Assembly: GCF_024639375.1 (NCBI RefSeq)
Contig: NZ_JAHEIM010000001.1
Span: 1 to 64,000 of the forward strand
Direction: 5' to 3'
DNA: 64,000 nt
From: Rhodoluna sp.
GTDB taxonomy: Bacteria > Actinomycetota > Actinomycetes > Actinomycetales > Microbacteriaceae
The notes beneath the pieces are model-generated. The model was not told the DNA's origin. It did no database searches and saw only the letters and a program-made list of their open reading frames with translations. Position numbers and translations under genes: made by a program. How positions within the stretch are numbered: the first letter of the stretch is position 1; every line of letters starts with the position of its first letter. Of the stretch, positions 1-9,371 are shown in pieces.

Positions 1-2388
1 GCAACTCCGCCACCGGCAACTCCTGGCGCACCAGCGCCGGCAGCCCCGGCCGCGGCCGCTCCAGCAGCGCCTTCGGCCACCCCAGGCATTCCTCGCCCGG
101 GCAACAATCCTTTTGCAGCTTCACAGGGCATGGGCATTCCTCGCCCAGTTAGCCGCCCAGGCAACAACCCATTCGCTTCGGCTCAGGGAATGGGTCGCCC
201 AGGCGCACCTCGCCCTGCAGGTGCCGGCCGCCCAGGTGGCCCAGGTGCCGGTGGCGCAGGTCGCCCAGGTGGTGCCGGCGGTGCTGGTCGTCCAGCAGGC
301 GCTGGTGGCCCAGGTCGTCCGGGTGGTTTCTCTGGTGCTCCGCGTCCCGGTTTTGGTGGCGGTGCTCCAGGTGGTGCTCCAGGTGCGGGTGGCTTTAACC
401 GCCCAGGCGGTGGCCCAGCTGGTGGTCGCGGTCGCGGTGTTGGCGGTGGAACCGCAGGTGCGTTTGGTAAGGGCGGTGCTCGTGGCCAAAGCCGTGCGCG
501 CAAGTCAAAGCGTGCAAAGCGCGAAGAGTTCGAACAGCGCACCAATGCGCCATCACTTGGTGGCGCGATTGTTCCACGCGGTGACGGCAACACAGTTGTG
601 CGTTTGCGTCGCGGTGCCTCAATCCAAGATTTTGCCGACAAGATTGAAACTACTCCTGGTCAGTTGATCACCGTGCTTTTCGCACTTGGTCAAATGGCAA
701 CTGCAACCGCATCGCTAGACGAAGAGACTTTCCAGATTCTTGGTGAAGAGCTTGGTTACAAGATCGAAGTTGTTTCACCAGAAGACGAAGAGCGCGAACT
801 GTTCGACAGCTTCGGCCTCGATGTTTCAACAGACTACGACGATGACGAAGAAGATCTAGTTGCCCGCCCTCCAGTAGTTACCGTTATGGGTCACGTTGAC
901 CACGGTAAGACTCGCTTGCTTGACAGCATTAGAAACTCAAACGTCATCGCAGGCGAAGCAGGTGGCATCACCCAGCACATTGGTGCCTACCAGGTGCACG
1001 TTGAGCACGAAGGCATCGACCGCGCAATTACCTTTATCGATACACCGGGTCACGAGGCGTTTACCGCTATGCGTGCACGTGGTGCACAGGTAACCGACGT
1101 TGCGATTCTGGTTGTTGCCGCCGATGACGGTGTGATGCCGCAGACCATTGAAGCGTTGAACCACGCTCAATCGGCCGGTGTACCTATCGTTGTTGCTGTT
1201 AACAAGACCGATAAAGAGGGCGCGAACCCATCGAAGATTCGTCAGCAGCTAACCGAGTTCAACTTGCTAGCCGAAGAATACGGCGGTGACGTGATGTTCG
1301 TTGACGTTTCTGCGTTGACAGGCAAGGGCATCAAGGAGCTTCTTGACGCTGTGCTTTTGACCGCGGATGCTGCGCTCGACATGCGCGCCAACCCAAACAA
1401 AGACGCTCGCGGTGTTGCCATCGAAGCAAACCTAGACAAGGGTCGTGGTTCAGTTGCAACCGTTCTGATTCAGTCAGGAACTTTGCACGTTGGTGACTCA
1501 ATCGTTGCGGGTGCTGCTCACGGTCGCGTTCGAGCAATGTTCGACGAGAACGGCAACGCGGTTGAGGCTGCTGTGCCTAGCCGCCCTGTTCAGGTTCTTG
1601 GTTTGCAGTCAGTGCCTCGCGCTGGTGACACATTTGTGGTTACCGAAGACGAGCGTCAGGCTCGTCAGATTGCCGAGAAGCGTGAAGCTGCCGACCGCAA
1701 CGCACTGCTTGCTAAGACTCGCAAGCGCGTTAGTCTCGAAGACTTCACCAAGGCTCTTGAAGACGGCAAGGTCGAGTCACTTAACCTCATCATCAAGGGT
1801 GACGTTTCTGGTGCTGTTGAAGCACTTGAAGACTCGTTGCTCAAGATCGAAGTTGACGATTCAGTTCAGTTGCGCATCATCCACCGTGGTGTTGGTGCAA
1901 TTACCGAGTCTGACGTTAACCTTGCAACCGTTGACAGCGCCATCATCATTGGCTTCAACGTTAAGCCAGACAACAAGGCCAAAGAACGTGCCGACCGCGA
2001 GGGCGTTGACATTCGTCAGTACTCAGTTATCTATGCAGCTTTGGATGACATCGAGAAGGCCCTTAAGGGAATGCTTAAGCCTGAATACGAAGAGGCGCAG
2101 CTTGGAACCGCAGAGGTTCGCGAACTGTTCAAGTCTTCAAAGGTTGGCACCATCGCAGGTTCGATCGTTCGCTCGGGCACCATTAAGCGAAACTCTTCGG
2201 CACGCGTTCTTCGCGACGGCAAGGTAATTGTCGACAACGTGAAGATCGAGTCGCTAAAGCGATTCAAGGATGACGCAACCGAAGTTCGCACCGACTTTGA
2301 GTGTGGTATCGGACTTGCCGGCTTCAACGAGCTTGAGCTTGGCGACATCATTGAGACATTCGAAATGCGCGAAAAGCCTCGCGTTTAG
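1..2388 (+). CDS. infB: Translation initiation factor IF-2 (5' end outside window)
   Basis: IF-2 is the GTPase that brings initiator tRNA to the 30S subunit and promotes subunit joining. The frame is open from base 1, so the start codon lies upstream; 795 residues are visible. Up to about base 480 the protein is a Gly/Pro/Arg/Ala-rich low-complexity region typical of actinobacterial IF-2. A basic linker and the IF-2N-like helical segment follow. The G domain carries G1 GHVDHGKT (889-912), G2/G3 with DTPGHE, and NKTD. The C-terminal beta-barrel and tRNA-binding domains follow, ending EMREKPRV. rbfA starts 18 bp downstream, as in the usual infB-rbfA-truB cluster. The repetitive 5' part makes long open frames in other phases; these are shadows. 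Confidence 0.98.
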   Translation, partial: ATPPPATPGAPAPAAPAAAAPAAPSATPGIPRPGNNPFAASQGMGIPRPVSRPGNNPFASAQGMGRPGAPRPAGAGRPGGPGAGGAGRPGGAGGAGRPAGAGGPGRPGGFSGAPRPGFGGGAPGGAPGAGGFNRPGGGPAGGRGRGVGGGTAGAFGKGGARGQSRARKSKRAKREEFEQRTNAPSLGGAIVPRGDGNTVVRLRRGASIQDFADKIETTPGQLITVLFALGQMATATASLDEETFQILGEELGYKIEVVSPEDEERELFDSFGLDVSTDYDDDEEDLVARPPVVTVMGHVDHGKTRLLDSIRNSNVIAGEAGGITQHIGAYQVHVEHEGIDRAITFIDTPGHEAFTAMRARGAQVTDVAILVVAADDGVMPQTIEALNHAQSAGVPIVVAVNKTDKEGANPSKIRQQLTEFNLLAEEYGGDVMFVDVSALTGKGIKELLDAVLLTADAALDMRANPNKDARGVAIEANLDKGRGSVATVLIQSGTLHVGDSIVAGAAHGRVRAMFDENGNAVEAAVPSRPVQVLGLQSVPRAGDTFVVTEDERQARQIAEKREAADRNALLAKTRKRVSLEDFTKALEDGKVESLNLIIKGDVSGAVEALEDSLLKIEVDDSVQLRIIHRGVGAITESDVNLATVDSAIIIGFNVKPDNKAKERADREGVDIRQYSVIYAALDDIEKALKGMLKPEYEEAQLGTAEVRELFKSSKVGTIAGSIVRSGTIKRNSSARVLRDGKVIVDNVKIESLKRFKDDATEVRTDFECGIGLAGFNELELGDIIETFEMREKPRV

Positions 2389-2406
2389 TTAGACGGAATT
2401 AAGTAA

Positions 2407-2853
2407 ATGGTTGATGCTGCACGTGCCCGCAAACTTGCGGAACGCATTAAGGTTTTGGTGGCCGAGGCGCTTGAGCGCGCGGTCAAAGACCCTGACCTCG
2501 GTTTTGTAACCATCACCGATGTGAAGGTCACACCAGACCTGCAGCACTCAACCATTTACTTCACTGTTTATGGTTCTAACGAAGACAAAAAGCGCAGCGC
2601 CGAAATCATCGAAAAGAACCGCGGAGTAATTCGTCGCGAAGTGGGACACAAGCTAAACATTCGCCTTACTCCAACTGTCACTTTTGTTGCCGACGAAATT
2701 CCTGAAACGGCAGCACACATGAACGACTTGCTGGCTGCGGCAAAGGCCCGCGACGAAGAAGTGGCTCGCTTGGCCGCTGAAGCGCAATGGGCTGGCGAAG
2801 CTAACCCATACAAAGAGCCAAAACAGCACCACGACGAAGAAGACGAAGACTAA
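2407..2853 (+). CDS. rbfA: 30S ribosome-binding factor RbfA
   Basis: RbfA is a small KH-like protein that binds immature 30S subunits and helps 16S rRNA 5'-end maturation, notably in the cold. The 148-residue product has the family pattern: an N-terminal helix (ARKLAERIKVLVAEALERAV), the DLGFVTITDVKVTPDLQHSTIYFTV core in pieces, and RLTPTVTFVADEIPE. The tail is acidic (HHDEEDED), as in other actinobacteria. ATG 2407 follows infB by 18 bp and the stop directly abuts the truB ATG, so it is translated as part of the infB-rbfA-truB operon. Confidence 0.96.
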   Translation: MVDAARARKLAERIKVLVAEALERAVKDPDLGFVTITDVKVTPDLQHSTIYFTVYGSNEDKKRSAEIIEKNRGVIRREVGHKLNIRLTPTVTFVADEIPETAAHMNDLLAAAKARDEEVARLAAEAQWAGEANPYKEPKQHHDEEDED

Positions 2854-3762
2854 ATGCCTTCTGGCCTGGTTCTGATTGATAAACCGATAGGTTTCACCAG
2901 TCACGACGTAGTTGCCAAACTGCGCGGCATCGCCGGCACCCGTCGCGTGGGCCACGCCGGCACTCTCGACCCAATGGCCACCGGACTATTGCTAATCGGC
3001 ATCAACTCGGCCACCAAACTGCTCACTTTTTTAGTTGGCGAAAACAAAACTTACTTGGCAACCATTCGCCTCGGTGCCAGCACCATAACCGATGACAAAG
3101 AATCTGAATTTCTAACCGTTGCAAATGCTGCGGATGTCTCCGCCCTAACTGACGATCAGGTTGAAAACGCAATTTCACAGCTGCGTGGCGAGATCATGCA
3201 AGTGCCAAGTTCGGTGAGTGCAATCAAAGTTGATGGCCAACGCGCATATGCAAAAGTTCGCGGGGGAGACGAAGTAAAACTCGCAGCCCGCCCAATCACA
3301 ATTCACAAATTTGAAATTCTTTCGGCCCCGACTCGGGTGACCGAAGGCGGCAATTCTTTTATCGATGTCGAGGTTGTCGTTGATTGTTCGTCGGGCACTT
3401 ACATTCGCGCACTTGCTCGCGATCTTGGCGAGGTGCTTGGTGTTGGTGGCCACCTAACCGCTCTGCGTCGCACCAAAGTTGGCAGCTACAACATCGAGCA
3501 GGCTCAATCGCTAGAAGGCCTCACTCGCGAAACCCTCCAAGTGTTGCCAATCGAGCAGGCAGCCAAGCAGCAATTTGAAGTTCGCAAACTTTCGGCACAA
3601 GAGGTAATTGATATTCGTCACGGCAAAAAATTGGCTGTGGAAAACGAGGGTGACCAACCCGTTGCCGCTTTGGATGATTCGGGCAATTTGATTGCCATGC
3701 TCACCAAACAAGGTATCTCGGTTAAGTCGCTCGTAGTTTTTGCGGAGGGTAATGATGCTTGA
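2854..3762 (+). CDS. truB: tRNA pseudouridine(55) synthase TruB
   Basis: TruB converts U55 of the tRNA T-loop to pseudouridine. The 302-residue protein begins MPSGLVLIDKP and contains the catalytic motif GHAGTLDPMATG, with Asp39 as the expected nucleophile. The thumb and C-terminal PUA-like region follow (SAQEVIDIRHGK region). ATG 2854 is directly after the rbfA stop. The 3' end overlaps the next gene by 8 bp, and that gene's Shine-Dalgarno (GGAGGG) lies inside truB, implying translational coupling. Confidence 0.97.
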   Translation: MPSGLVLIDKPIGFTSHDVVAKLRGIAGTRRVGHAGTLDPMATGLLLIGINSATKLLTFLVGENKTYLATIRLGASTITDDKESEFLTVANAADVSALTDDQVENAISQLRGEIMQVPSSVSAIKVDGQRAYAKVRGGDEVKLAARPITIHKFEILSAPTRVTEGGNSFIDVEVVVDCSSGTYIRALARDLGEVLGVGGHLTALRRTKVGSYNIEQAQSLEGLTRETLQVLPIEQAAKQQFEVRKLSAQEVIDIRHGKKLAVENEGDQPVAALDDSGNLIAMLTKQGISVKSLVVFAEGNDA

Positions 3763-4120
3763 TTGGCTTTATTCGGCGCAGGTTGCGATTGCCACATCCG
3801 CAGGAGTGTTGTGTTTGATTTTGGGCTTAGCCAAACGCAAACCAAGTCTGATCACGCTGGGTTCTATTGCTCTGGTTGAGCTGGGGTTGCTGGTTCAACT
3901 CATCGCCTCAATCGCCATCGTGATTTCGGGGGCCCGAGCCAAAAATGACACCATTGAGTTCTTTGCCTATCTGCTGGTTGCCTTGATGATTCCGGTCGGG
4001 GCGGTTTTCTGGGCTTTGATAGAGCGAAACCGCTGGTCAACCGTAGTTTTGGCGGTTGCCGGGCTAACCGTGGCAGTCATGCTGGTTCGAATGCACCAAA
4101 TTTGGACTGGAATTTACTGA
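3755..4120 (+). CDS. Small four-helix membrane protein of unknown function
   Basis: I do not recognise a named family. The 121-residue protein has four predicted membrane segments (about residues 5-26, 34-62, 72-93 and 97-116) and almost no soluble part, so it should be an integral inner-membrane protein. ATG 3755 is preferred over ATG 3752 because GGAGGG at 3744-3749 then has a 5-nt spacing. It overlaps truB by 8 bp, so it is probably the last gene of the infB-rbfA-truB transcript. The next gene, pstC, has its own promoter. Small membrane genes downstream of truB occur in related actinobacteria, but no function can be read from the sequence. Confidence 0.8.
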   Translation: MLDWLYSAQVAIATSAGVLCLILGLAKRKPSLITLGSIALVELGLLVQLIASIAIVISGARAKNDTIEFFAYLLVALMIPVGAVFWALIERNRWSTVVLAVAGLTVAVMLVRMHQIWTGIY

Positions 4121-4145
4121 AAAATAGTCCCAAAAACGCCAAGTT

Positions 4146-4167
4146 GTTCACCTTGCGTTTACCTAGC
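4146..4167 (+). promoter_or_regulatory. PHO-box-like direct repeat upstream of pstC
   Basis: Two 7-mers, GTTCACC (4146-4152) and GTTTACC (4157-4163), are spaced with an exact 11-bp period. This is the layout of actinobacterial PhoP/PhoB sites (GTTCACC-type direct repeats). The site lies about 30 bp upstream of the proposed -10 box, the position expected for an activator. Seen: repeat and spacing. Inferred: PhoP binding and phosphate-starvation induction. Confidence 0.75.
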
Positions 4168-4194
4168 GACTAGCGAAATTTCACTAGCGCCGAA

Positions 4195-4200
4195 CATTAT
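4195..4200 (+). promoter_or_regulatory. Candidate -10 box of a leaderless pstC transcript
   Basis: CATTAT ends 7 nt before the pstC ATG, and no purine-rich Shine-Dalgarno lies between them. Transcription would therefore begin at or next to the A of the start codon. An ACTAGCG repeat (4169-4175 and 4183-4189) lies in the -35 to -10 interval; its role is unknown. Confidence 0.5.
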
Positions 4201-4207
4201 TGTTGCT

Positions 4208-5191
4208 ATGACTGCCCAAGCACCCGAGAAGATTCCGCCACGCCTCAAACTGGTAGTAAAGCCAACCACTGTTCCAGACAAGATTTTCTTCGGAATCTCT
4301 ACTGCAGCTGGCTACTCGTCTATCGTGCTTGTTTCGCTGATCTTGTTGTTCTTGATCATTCGCGCCTGGCCGGCCTTCGCTTCGCAAAACATTTTTGACT
4401 TCATGTTTGCTGCTGGTTGGGATAACGCAGCTCAGCCACCAATTTTCCACATCGGCGCAATGCTCTGGGGTTCGCTCCTAGTTGCGGGACTCGGAGTTTT
4501 GTTTGCAATTCCAATGGCGATCTCAATTGCCTACTTCATTGAATTCATGGCTCCAAAGGCAATTGCAAAAGGCGCAACCGTTTTAGTTGACTTCCTAGCG
4601 GCTATTCCTTCGATTGTGCTTGGCCTCTGGGGTTTCACAGTTCTTTCACCAGTGGCTGCCGAATGGGCGGCGATGCTTAATAAGTCCCTGGGCTTCATTC
4701 CGATTTTTGCAAACGGTGACGCAAACTTTCAGCGGTCACCATTCATCGCCGGCATCGTAGTTTCGGTGATGATCGTGCCGATCATCGCATCAATTACTCG
4801 CGAAATTTTCAGCCAGATGGACCAAGAGCTCATCAAGGGTTCATTGGCTTTGGGTGCTACAAAAGAGAGCACTTTCCGTCGCGTTATCCTGCCAACCGCA
4901 TCCGGCGGCATCGTGGGTGGTGTTTTGCTTGGTCTTGGCCGTGCCCTAGGTGAGACCGTCGCAATCTTCTACGTGTTGAACGTTATTTACGACGACTTCA
5001 ACTGGTTCAACATTCTTGAGCCACGCGGTGGTTCGATTGCATCATTGATTTTGGCGAAGTTTGGTGAAGCCACTTCGGATGAAATTCCTGCGCTGATGGC
5101 TGCCGGTGTGGTTTTGTTCGTCGTGACTTTGATCATTAGCTCGATTGCTTCTTACATCGTGGCTAAGGCTCAGCCTTGGAGGAAGAACTAA
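4208..5191 (+). CDS. pstC: Phosphate ABC transporter permease PstC
   Basis: PstC is one of the two membrane subunits of the high-affinity phosphate importer PstSCAB. The 327-residue protein has a cytoplasmic N-terminus, a first membrane segment around residues 35-58, and the binding-protein-dependent permease core. The EAA loop is recognisable around 215-245 (KGSLALGATKESTFRRVILP). About six membrane helices are visible. The stop overlaps the pstA ATG by one base (TAATG). The gene is preceded by a PHO-box-like repeat and a promoter that seems to give a leaderless mRNA. Here pstS is the last gene of the set, unlike the classical pstSCAB order. Confidence 0.96.
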   Translation: MTAQAPEKIPPRLKLVVKPTTVPDKIFFGISTAAGYSSIVLVSLILLFLIIRAWPAFASQNIFDFMFAAGWDNAAQPPIFHIGAMLWGSLLVAGLGVLFAIPMAISIAYFIEFMAPKAIAKGATVLVDFLAAIPSIVLGLWGFTVLSPVAAEWAAMLNKSLGFIPIFANGDANFQRSPFIAGIVVSVMIVPIIASITREIFSQMDQELIKGSLALGATKESTFRRVILPTASGGIVGGVLLGLGRALGETVAIFYVLNVIYDDFNWFNILEPRGGSIASLILAKFGEATSDEIPALMAAGVVLFVVTLIISSIASYIVAKAQPWRKN

Positions 5192-6276
5192 TGGCTAACA
5201 CTATTGACCTAAGCCCAGTCGCTCGTCCTAAAACGGCGACTCCTTGGACTCGCACTTCGCCAGCTCAGAAACTTTCATACGCAGCGGCTGTCGTTGTGCC
5301 AGCCGGTCTTTACGCGTTGTACATGGTGCTAACCGGTGCAGATTTGATGTCTGGTTTGTTCACAATCTTCTTGCCACTTCAAATTCTGGTTGGCATGCTT
5401 GCTGGAATTTTGACCTACGGCAAGAAGGGCATCATGGATGCACTTCTTTATGTAGTGACAATTTTCTTCTCGGCATTCGTTTTGGTGCTACTGCTTTCAG
5501 TGATTTGGTCACTAACTGAGGCGGGGTTGAAGGCAATAAGTCCTCACTTCTTCTATCAAAACAACAACTACGTGCAGGTGAACACCAGTCTTGAATACGG
5601 TGGTGTAGGTCACGCAATTCTCGGAACCGTGCTGATCGTTGGAGTTTCGGCTTTGATCACCGTGCCTCTCGCAATTGCAACCGGAGTGTTCCTAACTGAG
5701 ACTCGCAGCAAGACTCGCGGTGTAATTCGCACTTTGTTGCAGGCTATGTCAGGTTTGCCTTCGGTGGTTGCCGGTTTGTTTGTTTACTCAATGCTTATCG
5801 TCACAGGCGTTACACAGTATGCAGGTTGGGCTGGTGCTATCGCCTTGATTCCGTTGATGTTGCCAACCGTGGCTCGAGTTACCGAAGAGGCACTTCGACT
5901 TGTGCCAGTAGAGCTTCGCAACGGTGCACTTGCACTTGGCGCACCAGCATGGCGTGCATTCTTGCAGGTGACCTTGCCGGCAGCTCGCACGGGAATTTTG
6001 ACTGCTGTTTTGCTTGGTCTAGCTCGCGTGATTGGTGAGACTGCTCCACTAATTTTGACAACGCTGCCTGGCAACGGAACCAATTTGAACATCTTTGAGG
6101 GCCCGATTGCCACTCTGCCTACCTACATCTACTACTACATCTCGGTTGGTTTCGACACCTCTATCCAACGCGCTTGGGGTGCTGCGCTGGTCATCATGAT
6201 TTTGGTAGCCATCTTGTTTACTTCAGCTCGTCTAGTTGCTCGTCCAGTCGGTCAATTCCGCAAAAAGGGAAAATAA
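5191..6276 (+). CDS. pstA: Phosphate ABC transporter permease PstA
   Basis: PstA is the second permease subunit of the phosphate importer. The start is ATG 5191, which overlaps the pstC stop and has GGAGGAAGAAC just upstream. The 361-residue product has an N-terminal extension with two or three extra hydrophobic segments (residues 30-100) before the permease core. The EAA loop (ELRNGALALGAPAWRAFLQVTLP, in pieces) is near residues 235-257, followed by GETAPL. It ends with a basic cytoplasmic tail. pstB starts directly after the stop, so pstC, pstA and pstB are translationally linked. Confidence 0.96.
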   Translation: MANTIDLSPVARPKTATPWTRTSPAQKLSYAAAVVVPAGLYALYMVLTGADLMSGLFTIFLPLQILVGMLAGILTYGKKGIMDALLYVVTIFFSAFVLVLLLSVIWSLTEAGLKAISPHFFYQNNNYVQVNTSLEYGGVGHAILGTVLIVGVSALITVPLAIATGVFLTETRSKTRGVIRTLLQAMSGLPSVVAGLFVYSMLIVTGVTQYAGWAGAIALIPLMLPTVARVTEEALRLVPVELRNGALALGAPAWRAFLQVTLPAARTGILTAVLLGLARVIGETAPLILTTLPGNGTNLNIFEGPIATLPTYIYYYISVGFDTSIQRAWGAALVIMILVAILFTSARLVARPVGQFRKKGK

Positions 6277-7059
6277 ATGAACACCAACATTAAGAACCAC
6301 CTAACCTCAGAAGACGTAAACGTCTGGTTCGGCGAGCGTCACGTTCTAAAGAACGTGTCACTGCAGTTTCCAAACCGTCAGGTGACCGCGCTCATTGGCC
6401 CGTCTGGTTGTGGCAAGTCAACTTTTATTCGCACGCTAAACCGCATGCACGAGTTGATTCCTTCAGCTGGTTTCGCTGGCAAGGTATTGCTAGATGGCGA
6501 CGACATTTACGGCGAAAGCGTTGACCCGGTTACCGTGCGCGCAAAAATCGGAATGGTCTTTCAGAAGCCAAACCCGTTCCCAACTATGTCGATTAAAGAC
6601 AACGTGCTTTCAGGCATGAAACTTTCGGGCACCAAGATCACCAACGGTGAAGAGCTAGTTGAAACTTCTCTTCGTCGCGCATCAATCTGGAACGAAGTTA
6701 AAGACCGTCTAGGCGAGCCAGCACTTTCACTTTCAGGTGGTCAGCAGCAGCGTCTTTGCATTGCCCGCGGTTTGGCTATGAGCCCAGAAGTGCTATTGAT
6801 GGATGAGCCTTGTTCAGCGCTAGACCCAGGCTCAACCCGTCGCATCGAGGAGACCATTCTTGAGCTAAAAGAGCAGATGACCATCGTTATTGTGACTCAC
6901 AACATGCAGCAAGCACAGCGCGTTGCAGACCAAACTGCTTTCTTCTTGTCTGAAGACGGCAACCCGGGTCACGTTGTTGAGTTTGGCACCACCGACCAAG
7001 TGTTCAACATGCCAGTTGATGCGCGCACCAACGACTACGTAAACGGCCACTTCGGTTAA
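6277..7059 (+). CDS. pstB: Phosphate ABC transporter ATP-binding protein PstB
   Basis: PstB hydrolyses ATP to drive phosphate import through PstC/PstA. The 260-residue protein shows Walker [10 protein letters not shown] (about residues 42-50), a Q-loop region with [11 protein letters not shown], the signature LSGGQQQRL, Walker B LLMDEP and the switch histidine in VTHNMQQA. The FQKPNPFP stretch is typical of PstB within the ABC superfamily. It starts directly after the pstA stop. A second PHO-box-like array begins 6 bp after its own stop, in front of pstS. Confidence 0.97.
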   Translation: MNTNIKNHLTSEDVNVWFGERHVLKNVSLQFPNRQVTALIGPSGCGKSTFIRTLNRMHELIPSAGFAGKVLLDGDDIYGESVDPVTVRAKIGMVFQKPNPFPTMSIKDNVLSGMKLSGTKITNGEELVETSLRRASIWNEVKDRLGEPALSLSGGQQQRLCIARGLAMSPEVLLMDEPCSALDPGSTRRIEETILELKEQMTIVIVTHNMQQAQRVADQTAFFLSEDGNPGHVVEFGTTDQVFNMPVDARTNDYVNGHFG

Positions 7060-7065
7060 GCAAAC

Positions 7066-7098
7066 GTTAACCTTTGGTTCTTGCGCCGTTCAGGCACT
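7066..7098 (+). promoter_or_regulatory. Three-unit PHO-box-like array upstream of pstS
   Basis: GTTAACC (7066-7072), GTTCTTG (7077-7083) and GTTCAGG (7088-7094) recur every 11 bp, each followed by four less conserved bases. This matches the PhoP direct-repeat layout also seen before pstC. It implies that pstS has its own phosphate-responsive promoter, allowing more binding protein than permease. A convincing -10/-35 pair was not identified between here and the pstS start. Confidence 0.65.
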
Positions 7099-7173
7099 TT
7101 GCTAACCAAGTTAACTTGCAAGCCTTTCAATGTAACCAGTCTGAATAGACCCCCAATACAAGGAGAAAAAAAT

Positions 7174-8187
7174 ATGAAGCGTTCATTCGCTGGCATCCTA
7201 GCTGCTACAGCTTTGGTTGCATCTTTCGCAGTATCGCCTGCTGCAAACGCCGCTGATGTAAGCATCACTGGTTCAGGCTCTTCATACATCAACTCAATGG
7301 TTACTACTTGTGCTGCTGCTGCTGATGGCGTAAAGGTTACTTACGCAAAGCCTGGTTCTGGCGCTGGCCGTGCAGCATTCGCTGCTGGCACCGTTGACTT
7401 TGGTGGAACCGACTGGGTTTACACCGCAACCGAGGCAAAGCCTTCTGTTAAGTGGACCTACGTTCCAGTAGTTGCTGGCCCAATCGTTGTGACTTACAAC
7501 GTTCCTGGTCTAAACCTAAAGCTTGACGCTAAGACTCTTTCAGCAATCCTTAAGGGCAAGATCACCACTTGGAACAACGCAGCAATTGCGAAACTAAACA
7601 AGGGTGCAGCTCTTCCTTCACAGAACATCACCATCGTTTACCGTGCAGCATCATCAGGTACCACTCAGAACCTAGTTGCGTACCTTCGCGACCTAGTTCC
7701 TGGCGACTCTTGGAAAGACTCAGGCACTTACACCACTGCTTCGGGTAACTCAAAGGGCACTGGTGTTCCAACAAACACTGAAATCGTAAACACTGTAAAG
7801 AAGACTCCTTACACAATTGGTTACGCAGACCTTGCTGACACCCTAACCGCTGGTGTTCAGGCAGCTGCAATCAAGAACGGTGCAGGCGCTTACGTAAAGC
7901 CAACCGTTTCAGCTGCAGCTAAGTTCCTTGCAAAGCAGCCGATGTCTTCAAACGGCGTTGTTCGTTTTGACTACGAAGAAGTTATCAAGGGTGCTTACAA
8001 CCTTGCTCTAGTTGCTTACGCAGTTGCTCCAACTGCTTCAGGCTCTGACAAGGCTGCTGCAACCAGCACCTGGTTGAAGGCTTTCGTTGGCACCTGTGCG
8101 CCAGCAAAGGCTGCTGCACTTGGTTATGTAGCGCTTACTGGCTCTGCTAAGACCACTGCTCTAAAGCTTGCTGCAACCGTAAAGTAA
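7174..8187 (+). CDS. pstS: Phosphate-binding protein PstS (secreted, no lipobox)
   Basis: PstS binds extracellular phosphate and delivers it to PstC/PstA. The start is ATG 7174, 8 nt after AAGGAGA. The N-terminus is a classical signal peptide with predicted cleavage after AANA (about residue 27). There is no lipobox cysteine, which is unusual for a monoderm, where PstS is normally lipid-anchored. Binding-site motifs are present: GSGSSY, PGSGAGR, DFGGTD and RAASSGTTQN. The mature protein is about 310 residues. A 12-bp-stem terminator follows the gene. A lipoprotein paralogue lies directly downstream and could serve as the membrane-tethered partner. Confidence 0.94.
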   Translation: MKRSFAGILAATALVASFAVSPAANAADVSITGSGSSYINSMVTTCAAAADGVKVTYAKPGSGAGRAAFAAGTVDFGGTDWVYTATEAKPSVKWTYVPVVAGPIVVTYNVPGLNLKLDAKTLSAILKGKITTWNNAAIAKLNKGAALPSQNITIVYRAASSGTTQNLVAYLRDLVPGDSWKDSGTYTTASGNSKGTGVPTNTEIVNTVKKTPYTIGYADLADTLTAGVQAAAIKNGAGAYVKPTVSAAAKFLAKQPMSSNGVVRFDYEEVIKGAYNLALVAYAVAPTASGSDKAAATSTWLKAFVGTCAPAKAAALGYVALTGSAKTTALKLAATVK

Positions 8188-8210
8188 TCAGCAAACAGAG
8201 TTAAATCAGA

Positions 8211-8242
8211 AGAGGAGCGCGATCATCCGGTCGCGCTCCTCT
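8211..8242 (+). terminator. Strong hairpin between pstS and its paralogue
   Basis: A perfect 12-bp inverted repeat (8211-8222 with 8231-8242) flanks an 8-nt loop. It is followed by ACTGTTTCTCT, a poor T-tract, so it may be a partial terminator or an mRNA 3'-stabilising stem that favours pstS over the downstream gene. Confidence 0.75.
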
Positions 8243-8279
8243 ACTGTTTCTCTAAAGTCTCAAACCTAAAGGAATCAAA

Positions 8280-9344
8280 ATGCTCGCCAAGTCACTAAAA
8301 GTTTCAGCTCTTGCGCTAGGTCTCATGATTGGCTTGACCGCCTGTGACCCGCCAATGCCACCGGAGCTGCTTACCGAACTTGCCGAGCGCAGCGTTACCT
8401 GCGTAGACGGACCGGTCACCGTTTCAGTGCCAGAAGGTCTTGTAGACCAGGCAGACACCTGGGCCGCGACTCTTGTTGATGCCTGCCCAGGCACACAGTT
8501 CAGTTATGTAGCAGATGGTCAGAAGGCCGACATCGTGCTTTCGGCATCGCAGCCTGCCGCTACCGTGTGCAAGCCTTTCGCTACTGCACCCTTTGCCATC
8601 GATGGCACCGCTCTAGTTTTCATGTCTGCTGACTTCACCAACATCAACCTTGATGGGGCTGCAGCCGCCGGCATTTTGACTGGTCAGATTTCAACCTGGG
8701 ATGACCCAGCTCTTGTAGCCCTAAACCCAGACATTGCACTTCCGTCTACTGCCATCACTCTCGACACCAAGGCTCCAGCACCGCAAATTGCTGCCGCTGA
8801 AGCGTGGCTGTCAAATTTGACTAAGACCGAAGTAAAACTTTCAAACTTCACCGTTGATAACTCTGCAACTGGCCAGGATCGCCTCTACAACATGCCTGAA
8901 GGCGCTCTGGGCCTCGCAGCATTCTCTGACTCAATGGCTGCCAGCGCTTACATGGCAACCATCATCGCCGGCCCAGATGCAACAGTTGATTTCGTGAACC
9001 CAGAATCTGCAACCTTGGCTTCTGCTGCAACTCAGCTAAAGATCACCAAAGATGCAGCCTCGGTAACTGTCGCACTTGACCCAAGCATCAAGGCAACTCC
9101 GCCAGCTGGTTCAGACACCGTGCCAAACCCATACCAAGCAATTTTTGCCACCAACATGTACCTATGTGGCAAAGACAACTTAAATGCCCGTGCGCTTGCG
9201 CGTTTCTTGCTTCGTCAAGACACTCAGGGAAACGTTGCTGGTGGAACCTCACTGCCGTTGCCTAACAACGTAAAGTTCAAGGCAATCTCGTTGATTGAGA
9301 CCGGCTTGCCGTCACCAAGCCCTGTTGCCACCGAAGGCAACTAA
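8280..9344 (+). CDS. PstS-like lipoprotein with degenerate phosphate site
   Basis: This is a 354-residue lipoprotein with signal peptide and lipobox LTAC (Cys22). The middle aligns by eye with the upstream PstS: ILTGQISTWDDPALVALN here against ILKGKITTWNNAAIAKLN there, at the same distance from a following strand. Where PstS has the phosphate-gripping loop RAASSGTTQ, this protein has DTKAPAPQ, so the Arg and SGT residues are gone. It probably no longer binds phosphate in the standard way. It could bind another ligand or act as a membrane anchor or modulator for the non-lipidated PstS. ATG 8280 follows AAAGGAATC. Expression is probably by read-through of the pstS terminator. Confidence 0.85.
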   Translation: MLAKSLKVSALALGLMIGLTACDPPMPPELLTELAERSVTCVDGPVTVSVPEGLVDQADTWAATLVDACPGTQFSYVADGQKADIVLSASQPAATVCKPFATAPFAIDGTALVFMSADFTNINLDGAAAAGILTGQISTWDDPALVALNPDIALPSTAITLDTKAPAPQIAAAEAWLSNLTKTEVKLSNFTVDNSATGQDRLYNMPEGALGLAAFSDSMAASAYMATIIAGPDATVDFVNPESATLASAATQLKITKDAASVTVALDPSIKATPPAGSDTVPNPYQAIFATNMYLCGKDNLNARALARFLLRQDTQGNVAGGTSLPLPNNVKFKAISLIETGLPSPSPVATEGN

Positions 9345-9371
9345 GCCCCGAATTTTGACACCGGTCGCCAA

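Noticed and set aside
130-480. Tandem DNA repeat at the window start
   Set aside because: The repetition is codon-level Gly/Pro/Ala/Arg richness of the IF-2 N-terminus, not an exact tandem DNA repeat or a CRISPR array.
113-667. Long open frame overlapping the repetitive 5' part of infB, and other open frames there on both strands
   Set aside because: The IF-2 frame continues with clear homology through the GTPase domain. The Gly/Pro/Arg-rich codons give stop-free shadows in the other phases with low-complexity translations.
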